From NCBI GenBank assembly GCA_035772785.1, contig JAOCPU010000024.1, positions 248,001 through 312,000 of the forward strand: DNA of 64,000 nt, read 5' to 3'. This document shows, piece after piece, positions 1 through 11,495 of this stretch (the first letter of the stretch is position 1; every line of letters starts with the position of its first letter). The notes under the pieces were generated by a model. It saw nothing but the letters and a program-made list of their open reading frames with translations. It was not told the origin of the DNA and did no database searches. Source of the DNA: Phlebiopsis flavidoalba. Its lineage: Eukaryota > Basidiomycota > Agaricomycetes > Polyporales > Phanerochaetaceae. The translations under genes were made by a program, and so were the position numbers.

Positions 1-443
1 GTGTGAACAAGTTGATTTACCGCATGAGTGCGAACAGGCTGAGAGACAAACCGAGAGGAGAGAGAAGACCAAACGGATTAAGCGCCCCGCATTCATTGTA
101 GTCTGCAGTGGGCCAGCAATGATGGGGGTCTTTTGGGACATTCAATCTATCTAAGACCCGACTACAAAGCAATACTTACCGAAGAGCGCACGTGATGCAC
201 ACCCACATCCGTCCGAACGAAAGTCACCAGACCTAGAGGTCAGTTCCGGTCGGATCGAGTTGCTTACTCCACTATCCAAACCACTTACTACCTTATAATT
301 GTTACTGAACTCCGCGCGATTTAGCGCGTACCCTCTAGGGTCTGGGAACGAGACTAGGGACGAACGCGCGCCGATTAACGGAGTGAAAAATCAAGAAAGA
401 AAATAACGCACAACACTACTGTCTTTCTTACTGCCTCTTCTTC

Positions 444-3400
444 TTAGTCTTTGGCTTTGTCCTTCTGAACCGTAGGACTAGAAGCCCGCGCTCATGCAGC
501 AGTGTCGGGCTCCCGTCAACGAGTCCTCGTCAGTCCTGCGGATTGCATGTGCTTCGGCAGGCTGCTCTGCGGGACGTCCGCGTCGCCTCGCCTCTTCTCC
601 TCCTTCTCGTCTTTTGCAGCATCACCTCCTCGCCATTGCCTGTATCAACGTGCAACGCGGGCTTCGCGTTCTTGTCTGCGGCGGCTTCATCCTGTGGCCT
701 TGCTCTCTGCCGTAGTCGCCGCCGCCGCCTCCGTCTTGGGCTCCTCCGACGGTTCGCCTCCCGCCTTCTTCTCAGGCTCAGACCTCGTAGCGTGCAGCCC
801 TTCGGCGGGCGCGTCCGCCTAGGCCTCCTCCTTTGCTTCCGTCTTGGCTTACTCCTTCTCCGTACGTCGCAGCGGCGTCGTCAGCAGAGGCGTCTTTCTT
901 GCCTTCTTGTTCTTCTTGGACGCCTTCGCCGGCGCGTCTCCCGCCGGTGCGTCACTGGCTGCAGGTGTCGCGTCCTTCGGGCGCCTGGAATCGCGGGAGT
1001 TTCTTCCGCCTTTGTGCTCCGGATGCCTTGGGCTTTGCGGGAAGCGGTGGGGGCGAGGGCGGTGTCGGTCTCGACAGGCGCATTGGTCCTCGTTGGTGTC
1101 GACAGGTGCATCGGTCTTTGTGGTCTCGACGGGAGTTGCATCAGCCTTGATGGGCCCGCTCTGGTCCTTGGGCGCGTCGGTGGACTTCACGGGAATCGAC
1201 TGCCTTGGACGTATCAGACAGAGTCCGCTGCCTGGGCCGCCCCAGCAGGGCTCGACAGCCTCGGGAGCCTTGGACGCCGTCAGCGGGCTTCTCAACGTCG
1301 GGCCTTCTTCGAGACTGTGTCCTCGACTGGCTTCGCGGTCTCCTCTGGTGCAGGCGCGGTCGTGACTGGCTCCTTGGTCGCTGCAGCGTCAGTCTGTGCT
1401 GCATCCAACTTGCGCGTTTTCGTTCGGAAGGAGCATCACCGCCCTCCGAAGCAGACGCGTTCGCTCTGGTCTGCTTTTGGCGCGCCCTTGCTCTCCTCCT
1501 TCGCTGTGTCCTCACCAACCTCAGTCGCCTTCTTAGCTTCAGCGACCCTCCGGCTGTACGCTCTTGGCGGCTTCACCGCTCTCCACCTTCTCAACTACCT
1601 TCTGCGCCGTGGCCTGTACAGCCGGTTTTCTCCACCGGAGGCGGAGGAGGAGGCGGCACAGACGACCCAGTAGCACTGACTGGCCTCTGCCCTTGCGGCG
1701 GCGGCGCACACCCCGAACGCGGGCGGCGGCGCAAACGCCTGCTATTCGCAGCGGGTGGCGGCGGCGGCGACTGCACACCGCCGGCTGAGCGCACGACGGG
1801 CTGCCTCCTGTTCGGAGAACGGCGACCCGCGTTCCCGCTCGCCCGACGAACGCGGGGAGGACGGCGCAGGGCTGCGTCTGTGCGCTCTTGCTGCCGAACC
1901 ACCCGCCAAACACAGACCTTGCGCTGCTGGCCGATGAGGCTCGAACGCGGGGCTGCTTGCCTCCTCGCGATCCTCCATCTCGTCGGGGCGCGGAGGCAGG
2001 CGCGAGGGCTGTTGGTATTGCGGGCGCACGGAGGTGGGTGCGGGGCTGTACGGCGCGCCGCTGGTGCGTGCGCGGGGGTCGTACTGGTTTTGGTAGGACG
2101 AGGATTGTGGGCTGTATGCGTTCATGTGGGGAACACCGGGGGTGGAGCTCGGGTTTGGATGCTGGGAGGGATCGGGGCGTGTTGTGGGAGGTTGCATTGG
2201 GTGTGCTGGGCTTGAGCAGGGGGAGGGGGAGCGGTCTTGGGAGGTTCGGCGCGCCGCGGGAGGGGGTGTTGTCTGCTCTGGGGCCTTCGTGGGCTGTGTA
2301 GTCTGCTCTTGAGGGCTGGCTTCGGGCCTTCGGGACGTGGATGATGAGGGTGGTTGAGTTGAGGCTTTGGCTTTGGGATCGTTAGAGACGTCCTCGGGTT
2401 TCTTGTCATCACCGGTCGTAGCAGGAGCGTCGGGGCGCCGGTAGCATGACTCGAGGTAGACTTTTTCAGCCTTGCTCTCAGCCTTCTTGGGGTCTGTGGC
2501 AGGTGTAGAAGAGCCCTTCTCCGTGTTTGCTTTCGTCTTGTCGGAGTCTTTGGAGCTAGAGGAAGCACTGGAGGTACTACTGCTATGTAGCAGGCTGCAC
2601 CTTGGCTTCCTCCTCCTGAGGCTTCTGCCTTCGTGGGACGCCTCTTTGGACTTGTCCTCTGAAGACTTCGGTTCTGTGGGCTTCTTCTCTTCGGACTTGT
2701 CTTCCGTGGGCTTCGTCCCTTTGGACTTGTCCTTTGTAGACTTCTGCCCTTTGGACTTGTCCATCTTTGAGACTTCGTCTCTTTGGACTTGTCCTCCGGC
2801 GAGCTGCGCCTCCTTAGCCTTATCCACCTTCGCCTCCTCCTCGGGTTCTCAAGCGCAGGAACATCCTCAGGCTGCACAACGACCACGTCCATCTACGTCA
2901 TGGAACGTATCCTTGCCATCACTCCCGCCGACGACCGGCTTGATCGCCAAAATCCCAGCCGGGCTCGCCCGCAGGCGACTTCTCCCGTCGTGGCGCCATC
3001 CTTCTTCGCGTCCTCCGCGGCGTGCCCATCACGCGTGGCCGAGCTCGTGCCCGCCGCCGCCTCGCCACCGGGCAGCGTGCCCGTGCCTGTACGTGTAGCC
3101 GCAGCCTCGAGCGCCGCCGCCGCGGGGCCCCCAGCGCATCGTCGCGCCCGGGGTTATGCTCGAGCAGCCGGCCGAGAGCACGCCTGCCGAGCGCAGCCAG
3201 CCATGCCCGCGTCGCGCGCGGGGCGGCTCGCGGGGCTCGCGGGGCGCACAGCATCTGCAGACACTATACACATTTCAGGTTCGTCGTCACACACAATATG
3301 CGCGCGGGCTGTCGCACTCACCCGCGGCGGTGTCACGCGTGGGGGTTGGTTTTTTCGTAGCAAAATCGTCGTATTCATGGCTCGCGGCCGGGTTCGTAAT

Positions 3401-5087
3401 ATCAGTCGTAGCGTCCGTGCTCTCATCTCTCTCAGTTTCCTCTCCTCTTCCCTCCTTGGGTGTTGTTCCCTGCGTTGCCGCTGACGCTTTTGTTCTTGTT
3501 GCTCTTGTTGGCCCACTTGGCGCCGAACCCGTCTTTGGCTTCGTCGCCGGCGGGGGTGCTGGGTCGGGAGTCCTCGTTCTTTTTGTTGGGCTCGTCAGCC
3601 TTGGGATCTGCTGCCCCTGCCTTTTCGTCGGGCTTTCCGTTCGCCGGCTTGCGTCACCGGCACCTTCTGCGCAACGGAAACGTGTCAGTCAGAGTGCATG
3701 TGGATCAGGTGAACGGTCTCACCACCGTCAAACTGACCTGGTTTGGCCTTGCCGGTGGTGGGAGCTGACGAGACAGCGGTCGAGGAATCAGTGCTGAAGA
3801 GGTCGTTGGCCTTGACAGGGCCTGTTGACGGCGTGCTCTTGATCGGCGTGCTAGGAGCCGCACCCGACGAGCTGAACGAAGTCTGGAGGTACGCAGGGAC
3901 CTCCGGCGCAATGGGCGTCTGCGGGACCGTCTTGGAGTCCTTGGAGAACGTCTGAGCGATGGCGGGGGCGGCAGCGGGAGTCGCCTTGCCTGCAGCCGTA
4001 GCTGCTGGCTGCGCCACCGGGGCGGCGGGAGCCGTAGGAGGAGCATTGTAGGTGACTTGCGAAGGAAGTGGGGTGAGCGAGCCCAGAGGGATGGCGCTCG
4101 TGTCGGAGAGCATGGGCGTCGGGGACATCGCGCCCTGGCGCGGCGGAGCCGCAGTGTTGATCCTCGAAGGGCTGAACGGCGTCGCGAGGAACGACGACGG
4201 ACCCACGGCCCTCCGCGATGGGCTCGAGCGAGGGCGACGTGGGCGAGGGGTCCGTGAGGCCGAACACCTCCTTGATGATGTCGACCATCGCCTCGATCTT
4301 GATCGAGGGCGTGATGGGACTGTGTTTCCCGCTCTCGAGCTTGCCACGCGCGCATTCACGGGCCGTCGCGATGAGGAGAGCGGTTTTTCGAGCGAGAGCC
4401 GGCGGCCCTCGTCGATCGAGGAGCGGCTCGAGACGCGTGATGAGCGCGACGTAGGACGGGATGAGCAGCCGCTTTGTCGAGCTCGTACCACTGGTAGAGT
4501 TCGATTTTGCGTACTGGGTCCAGCGTGAATCCTTCGAGATACCGCGTCGACATCCGCTTGATCTCGCCAAACTTCCACGTGTGCGACAGCTTCAGGATGG
4601 ATATCCATTCTTCTGCGTTCGCGTCGTACACCGAGTATTTCCTACACGCGCAATCAGTATACATGTAATGCATACACGCACGCAAAGCACATACGGATTG
4701 TAAAACACCCAAAGAAAACGTGAAAAATCCTCTTCTCGCACATCGTCCAGCGGGAACGAGTTGACGTCGGAGGAGCCCTTGGGAGCCTGCCCGGGCGGGG
4801 GCGCCGCGCCGAGCTTCTCGCGGAAGAACGACGACTCGCGCTCAAAGAAGTATCGATGAACCCGGAAAATGTAGTTCTCGACCTGGACGGCGCGGGCGGC
4901 GGCGCATCAGCGCGCGGATCGTCGGCGTGATAAGCGTTCGACTTACGAGGAAGTGGATGTCGCCCCCGTTCAGGTAGTACTTGGGGTGCCGCCGCACCTT
5001 CTCGGCCGCCGGGGCCGCGAGCGGGGCGTCGGGGCCGCCCGCGAGCGCGAACGAGGCGAAGGACGTCGGGCCTGCGATGTGGGCCAT
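444..5087 (-). CDS. BTB/POZ domain protein with long disordered tail
   Basis: Start chosen at the ATG at 5087, opening MAHIAGPTSFASF. Exons 4947-5087 and 4695-4882 and a third starting at 4641 join cleanly across GT-AG introns 4883-4946 and 4642-4694. They give HPKYYLNGGDIHFLV, FRVHRYFFERESSFF and EEDFSRFLWVFYNP, then WISILKLSHTWKFGEI. This is the BTB fold plus the helical region seen in the expanded basidiomycete BTB families, which act in protein-protein interaction. An extra A in the run at 4473-4475 and a missing G near 4200 shift frame. Downstream of about 4200 the protein is Pro/Ala/Ser rich. A further intron (about 56 bases, near 3655-3710) leads into a very long Lys/Glu/Asp/Pro-rich tail with DKSK/KPTEDKS-type repeats (about 2640-2830), likely ending in VQKDKAKD at 444. 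The tail needs several indel corrections, so its extent and single-gene status are inferred. Confidence 0.72.
2640..2830 (-). repeat. Degenerate tandem repeat encoding DKSK-type units
   Basis: On the minus strand a 24-36 base unit recurs about seven times. It encodes variants of DKSKGTKPTE, DKSEEKKPTE and EDKSKEAS. On the plus strand it shows as repeated TTGGACTTGTCC/TCGGACTTGTCT blocks. It lies in the disordered tail of the BTB protein. Confidence 0.7.
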
Positions 5088-6330
5088 GACGGGGAGATGG
5101 GGGTGAGGGGACAGAGCTCGAGCGACCCGCGGCGGGGGCCCTGATAGCTTATATCGCTGGCCAAGTTCGCGCCCCGGCGGATGTTGGATAAATCTACACG
5201 TGTAGGCCGCATGTCGTTCTGCGAAAACTGATTGTGGGCTGCGAGCGCCGCTTTCGTGGCACCGCTTGCTGGCCCTTGTTCTCAGCGACGGCGAGAGCGA
5301 GCTCCCTAGGCGCTTCGTGAATTGATGTCATGTTCTGGGCTCCCAAGCCTCATTCGACGAAATCGTTTTCATTGTACAGAGAGTAGGTCAGATAACATAG
5401 CTGGCTTTGCTGGTCAGTAAGATAATCTAGAGCTTTCATATCAAGGACGGCAGAAGCTCAGAAGAGACGTCCGAGCGTTCACAGTGAATTTCACGAAAGA
5501 TCTCTCCGCTGCCGTAACCTACCTCTTCATTCAATACACAATCCAATCACCTGGAAAAAGCACTTCGATGACTTGACAGTGGTCAGGACAATCCCACAGC
5601 GACATTTCACCGTTTCAGTGAAGCAAAGTGTGCCTTCATACAACACAGTCCAGTCCCTGCACAAAGTTCCGCAGATGCTCACATGCGCACTCACGCCTTT
5701 CATTAAACGTCGCCCAGTATGATCGTCTCCATGAGCTAGTCTGAAATGAAATCTATCCGATCCCCAGATAAACGGTAGCCAACGCGCACCTGGATACTAA
5801 TGACAGCACGGACGCACTTTGCCCTTCGCAGAGCAACGAAAGGACACGGTGTAAGTAATCAATACTATTACGGTATGACGTGTACATGTATACATTGACA
5901 AGGGCGCGGGGCAACGATTACGCTGGGCGGGGCGAGGTTCACTAGAATACGAGGGGCAAGTACACTTGGAAGCAAGAACCGGTTTTACAGTCGTCGAGAG
6001 TCAGTGGCCGAGAAAGAAACGTTCGGCTCAGAGACAGTAATATAAAAAGCAATGGTTCAAATTCAGACTTGCTCAAATGCAGTGAAGAAAGAAAAGAATA
6101 ATGCGGCAGAGCAAGGTGGATGCAAAATGGAAAGCAAGCGACGCCACAGGCGGGCTGAGAAATGCAGAATCTTATATGACTTCAGAGATAAAGTTGTGAA
6201 CGAAGTGGGTGGTTATGGTAGGTACAACAACAGAACATTTTAGTGAATAAGGTAAGATGGGCACAACAAGCAGTGGGGGTGATAAATGGGGCTAGACGTG
6301 ACAAATTTCGCGTATATGCACACACCGAGG
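5088..6330. other. Intergenic, no gene recognised
   Basis: About 1.2 kb between two minus-strand genes. A 63-codon plus-strand reading frame at 6052-6243 is Lys/Arg rich and has no recognisable domain. No RNA gene or repeat was noticed. The first 100 bases serve as the 5' flank of the BTB gene. Confidence 0.5.
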
Positions 6331-7854
6331 CTAGTTGATGTTGAGCGAGCGCAGTAGCATGCCGCGCATGTTGTTGAGGCTGAGCGTCGAGCGCGACGGC
6401 GGCGGCCGCGCGCGGGTGGGGAAGTCGGAGACACAGGTGTGCGTCTTGAGCGGGGACGGGATTGTGGAGGAACAGAGACGCCACCTCGCTGAGCGGATCA
6501 GCGGCGGTCTGCAAAGGGTCCGCATCAGCCAGCATAATTAAACGGCGCTCGCGCGCAGAACTCACGAAGCGTATGTGCTGCGGCTTCGGGCCCCCGAGCT
6601 CGTCGGGCGGCGCCGACATCGCGCCGGGGGATGTGTAAGGGGACGAAGCCGCGTACGCGTTCCTCCGCTCGCGGATCCCACACGAGGGGAGGGACGACGG
6701 TTTCCGCCGGGCTAATCGGCCCCGCGGGCGCCTGTGTTGGCGACGCGAGCACGTCCTCGTCGTCATCCTCCCCCCCCCCCCTGCTGTCGTCCGTGAGAGA
6801 AGACGAGTGCGAGGTCGAGAGCGCGGGGCGGTGGCGGCGGAGAAAACGGTCGTAGGACCGGCTCCGAGGTGTGTCCCCTCGCACGGCGTCTTCGTAACAG
6901 AGTTCGGCAAAGACATACGAGGGCTTTGAGCAGCAGCTCCGGGTCGAGCGAGGACAGACATATGGCCAGATCTGAGTAGGGGGTCCGCGTCGGCGGTGTT
7001 TACGAGATGCTGGAGGTGCAGGAGGTGGTAAGCGACAGGGGGGATGTGGGGAATTGGTGGAGCGGTCGTGAGCGATAATTCCGGTCGTCATCATCTGGTG
7101 GCGTCGGTGTCGCAGTGGAAGTTGAGGGGACTGGCGGCAGTTCGCGAATGGGGAGGAGTAAGACGGTCGACTGGCCCTCGGAGGCTGGCCTGCTCTTCTT
7201 CCCGTCGCTCTGTGCGTCGAGCTCGCTATCCCCCAGGTCATCATCCTCATCATCGGCATCTCCCGAGGCCCCGTCCGTCCCATCGTCCTCCTCGTCATCG
7301 TCGTCTTCCCAGATTACTCTCGCCTGGCGAGGGACATGCGGCAGGTCGAGAGTGCAGTCGAAGCTTCTGGAGGCCGCGCTGACCGAGTGTTCGTACGTCG
7401 GGGGGTCGTTGTGGAGCGCATTAGTCGTCAAAGGCCTGTTGGAGCGACGCGATGAGATACGAAGGTGGCTGCTTCTGCACATCGTTAAAGTCGAAATGAG
7501 AGTCCACGAGCCAGCTAGGCACCCGCTGTTCATATATAGCCCGTTCGTCCGAAATAGCAGTGATCAATGTGGGAGGGGACGAGGACATCAGTTGGCATGT
7601 CATCTGAGCAGTGTCGAAGCCACTCGTCAAGCATCTATGCACGCAGCAGGTGGGGGTCACGTACGTCTTGTGTGTGGGCATGGCCCCTGGGTACGAGGAT
7701 CGCGACGAGGGACGCCATCATGCAGCTCCGAGGGGAATGGAGGCGAGGGGGGCGACGACGGTGGCCACAGCGACGTTGAAGTTTTGCGCGTGAGGGCAGA
7801 GGGAGACCCAGGATAGATGCCTAACGTGCGGGCAGTCAGAATGGGCTTCTTCAT
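6331..7854 (-). CDS. Unrecognised protein with Asp/Glu-rich centre
   Basis: Not recognised. The likely start at 7854 opens MKKPILTARTLGIYPGSPSA. Further in is a well-formed segment, YEQRVPSWLVDSHFDFNDVQ then YLIASLQQAFDD (about 7430-7560). A one-base loss follows, then TNALHNDPPTYEHSVSAASR. A strongly acidic stretch, EDDDDEEDDGTDGASGDADD, spans about 7230-7310. A helical-looking LDPELLLKALVCLCRTLL lies near 6900-6950. The reading ends at LNNMRGMLLRSLNIN (stop at 6331). A probable 53-base intron (GTGAGT...TTTGCAG) lies near 6515-6570. Several frame changes are needed. The acidic centre suggests a nuclear or scaffold role, but that is a guess. Confidence 0.45.
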
Positions 7855-8807
7855 CAGCGCTGGGGCGGGCTGCCCGGGTTGGCAGTGCAAGCACACACGG
7901 CTCAAATCATCGCTCGCGCCGTGACTAGAGCCCACGAGCCGACAACTGCGCTTTCACGCTTACTGCCCCTGGAATCCGGAATCGCATCACTGCGTTTTGT
8001 CCTCTTTTTGCTGCCCTACTTTTCTTCGTTTTTGTTGCTCACGCAATAGTCGACTTTCACTGCGTGCCCCACGGACTTGTCGAGGGAACGCCTCGATAAC
8101 TGGTCGTCTTTTGTTGCTCGACTAGGAGGGGAAAGATCCGCGAGGTGCCCAGCTGTCAGACGCTTAGGGTCGAGGATGGTGGTAAGATGGTGTACAATTA
8201 TCCTGTTCATGCCCAGAGCAAGCGACGATCCCTCGGACACGCTCGGCTGCAATGTTAGCACCACCTAGGATGGTCCTTGCAAACGTTTTCTTTTGTGTAG
8301 AATGCTTCACTCCCAGTGCGCGCGTGCTACTCCAATTGTTAGTCTCACTTTCGGGAAACGCAGATCAGCCCGCACGGACGCCAAGCGGCCTCACCAGAAA
8401 CAACCTTGACGTCGCGCACAACGCCCGTCGGAGAGAGTGGACCACAGCGACAGTGATTGCGACAGCATATGTTACAGCGCGTTGGTAGGCCAGAGCGGTT
8501 GAAACAGCTTCTTTGACTGAGCGGTGCGCCTGTCTGACACGTTAATCCGTTCACCGCCTCAATATCGGTCGGAGAATACGCACGAAATTCCGGGGCGCAA
8601 AGACTGATCCACGCGCTCGTTCCCGGTGCGGAAAAATTGGAGCTTTGAGCGCGTTCGGTGTGGGTAGCGTCAAGAGTAGTATCACTGGGCCGTTTTGCGG
8701 CGTCGAGGGTTCGATGGCAAAGGGGCGAAACATCGTTCAAAAGCGCCAAATATTCACCTACTGGACCTTCCTGCATTCGGTTACGGCCACCGTCTTTGAT
8801 GCCGGCG

Positions 8808-8825
8808 GGGCTCGGGCCCGAGCCC
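8808..8825. repeat. 18-base perfect palindrome
   Basis: GGGCTCGGG followed at once by its reverse complement CCCGAGCCC, with no spacer. It lies in sequence with no recognised gene. Confidence 0.9.
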
Positions 8826-9171
8826 GACCGACCGGTGACGCGCTCTTCTCGCGATCATGTGATCTACACAAGCGGCGCGCGTTTCGCGTCTCCAGCTCCA
8901 GATCTACACGACACCCACTGTCACAGTCTCTAAGCTGGCTAGCCGAGAGTGCACCACTATATCAAGTGAAGGGTGCTATTTATTTATTGTGACCTTGAGA
9001 AAGGCTTGCGTCGCTGGATACTTGGTCTACTCATGGCCGGGCTCCGCTGAGTCTAACGACGAAGTGACAACATCTGGAAGGGAGTCATTTTCTCGCGAGG
9101 ATGGCCCATCTCTCGCGAGGGGCGCGCGAGAACGTGGTGTCTCGCGCTGCCACGTCGCGAGGGGCCACTTA

Positions 9172-9187
9172 GAGACGCCGGCGTCTC
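9172..9187. repeat. 16-base perfect palindrome
   Basis: GAGACGCC followed by GGCGTCTC. It lies just downstream of a cluster of TCTCGCGAGG sites. Confidence 0.9.
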
Positions 9188-11495
9188 GATAGAACTAGCG
9201 AGGGACCGCGGGGGCTAAGTAGACCAGCCGTGTTCTCGACCTCCTCGCGCTGTCTATCCGGACTCGCTCAGCGCCGCTCCGGTGGCACCCACTCTCGTGG
9301 CTTTTTTCTGGGCGTATATCACCTACAGGCTGGACTTGAGGGCAACCCGTCACAACCAACCACCTGTTCCAACAGCTACAGCCTTCGCCGTCCACATCTG
9401 CGTGACCGCTGGTGTCTGAAGTTCACCGCTGCGCCCTGGACTTCTAGTCCATCATTCTGACACATGGCTCGCGCACTGGCGGTGTACCTCCGCCGTGATA
9501 TCTAATCGTAGCTTTTTGTGTGTGTGTTGTAGAATATCCTCACTGCTTGACGCCACATTTTTTTGTGCGCAGCAGTGATGTGAAACCCGGCCGAATATTC
9601 AGAGCAACAGACGTTTGTTCAAGCTCTTGGCACGATGAGAAACAAATGGGGGTTGAATTTATGATGCCATCACTGCATTTACCTTAACGAGTAATGCCTA
9701 GCTTCTGAGTGAGGTAAGACGAGCCAAAAAACCAAGATACTTGAGCTGTGTGGGCTTAAATAATACGAAATGAGGTTTAATGCGCTATGGGGGATGAGTA
9801 TATCTCATGCGAATCGGCTCCTTCACGAGTATTTGGCGGCACCGCACCGTGCCAGTGGGGGCATGTGCGTTGGTATTTACCCCACCTTAAGTTGTCTCTT
9901 ACTCAGCAATATTCTCAATCTCGTGCGCCAAGATATTCTTTAACATTAACCAGCCCTCCTCAGTCCCATCCAACATTTTGCCGTGGTGGTCATGGCTTGC
10001 AAAAACTTGCTAGGCGTTGCTGGAACGCTGCGCGCTAACACGATAAAACTCAAGTCCGGCGAGGCCGGGCCGCTACGCTCACCGAAGCAGCACCGAGGCA
10101 AGCCAGACGTTGATGCCAACGTTGATGGTCGTGTGATGGTGCATTCCTACGTGGCTGCTGATAGTGTGCAACCTACCGTGAGAATCCCCGACCGATTTTA
10201 TGCGCACGCGAATATTCGCTGAATGTTCAAATACCGTGCGACTTGCATTTAGTTTTGTGCATTCGCGCGCACATCACTGGTGCGCAGTGCAGGCCTGCCA
10301 GAAGGATAGAATGAGTTAGTAATTGTGTAATAATTACCCACTGTTGTGTATTATTTGACTGCAATAACATACTTTGTGTCTGATCAGTCTTTATATGCAT
10401 GCTCATTCCTGCCAACACCACACAAACCACCACTGCTTGGACAGCCCGCTATTTAACTGCAAAAATGACGAAAAAAAGTCGGATTATATTGTGTCTACCC
10501 CCAAGCGTGTGCTTTTCTCGATATGGCAGGTGGGGTTTTCCGAGACATCTTAGATGCCGCGAGACCAGCGAGAGCACTTGGTCTCCGAGAACGCTAGGGG
10601 CGTTTAGGTTGATTTCTCGCTGCTCTTTCGTGGTCTCGCTAGACACCCCTCATTCTAGCTAGTGGGGGGGGTGCCTTGGCGTCTCAGTTGCTCTCGCCGC
10701 GCTCGCGAGGGGCGTACGGAGACATCTGCAGTCTTCCAGATGAATTTGACACACTCAGCGTCGTATCACGGAGTAGTATTGGTAATATTCTCACGAAACA
10801 TTTGTTCGTTCTCACACGCGTTAAGGGCCAGTTATCCGGACGATGGCGACCTCAATGACGCGAACCGACATATCAATCGCGTCAAAATGTAATACTATTT
10901 CACGAAGATGTTGTCCACACCGCCACAGAACAGAATGCGTGATAAGTTATGATCGGCATGTGTACGTTCAGAAACTAACTCTTCTGAGTGGGAACTTTTT
11001 CCTCAAAAACCGGGTCTTGAACTCGATATACACTCCCCTTGCAAAAGCCTCCTAATTTACCCCCAGATATTCGACAACAGGCGCCCGAAGTCGCGTATCG
11101 TTCGAGCTCAGTCAGCCAATCAGTGTCGTAGTCGTGCAATCCACACTGCGCTTTTTGATCGCCGAGCTCGCGGCAATTTACAGTATCGCAGTCCAAGGCA
11201 GTCGATTCCTGCTCCAGCTTTCGGTGGTTCTGTCACCATCCCCCATGCGCAGCCCCACATTCCACGACACGACACGAGATTTGTAACGGGAACGACGGGC
11301 CACCAAGGTGAGTACTCCCACTATATGTGAACTCGGGCAAGGTCCTGACGCTGAAATGGTCAGGAGTTACATTTGCGAGACTTAGAAATCTTTCAGCGAG
11401 GAGAGCTACGGCATACCACGACCACAAGCGATACCCCAAGCATCACCTCTACACTCACGAGCATCTCCTAGAGTATCCCCCGAGCACATCATTCA

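Larger units (their letters stand above)
7855..11495. other. 3.6 kb without a recognisable gene
   Basis: Only short reading frames with no domain are visible, on both strands. The stretch holds an 18-base GC-rich palindrome (8808-8825), a 16-base palindrome (9172-9187), and clustered CTCGCGAG sites near 9090-9120 and 10690-10710. The last few hundred bases are the upstream region of the SulP gene. A decayed mobile element is possible, but no terminal repeats were found. Confidence 0.45.

Noticed and set aside
1..443. Extension of the BTB gene or another gene at the left edge
   Set aside because: Minus-strand frames close at 444 or just after, and no splice site or domain was found beyond.
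543..1673. 376-codon plus-strand open frame
   Set aside because: It is Arg/Leu rich, without a domain, and antisense to the low-complexity tail of the BTB gene, where biased codon content opens several frames.
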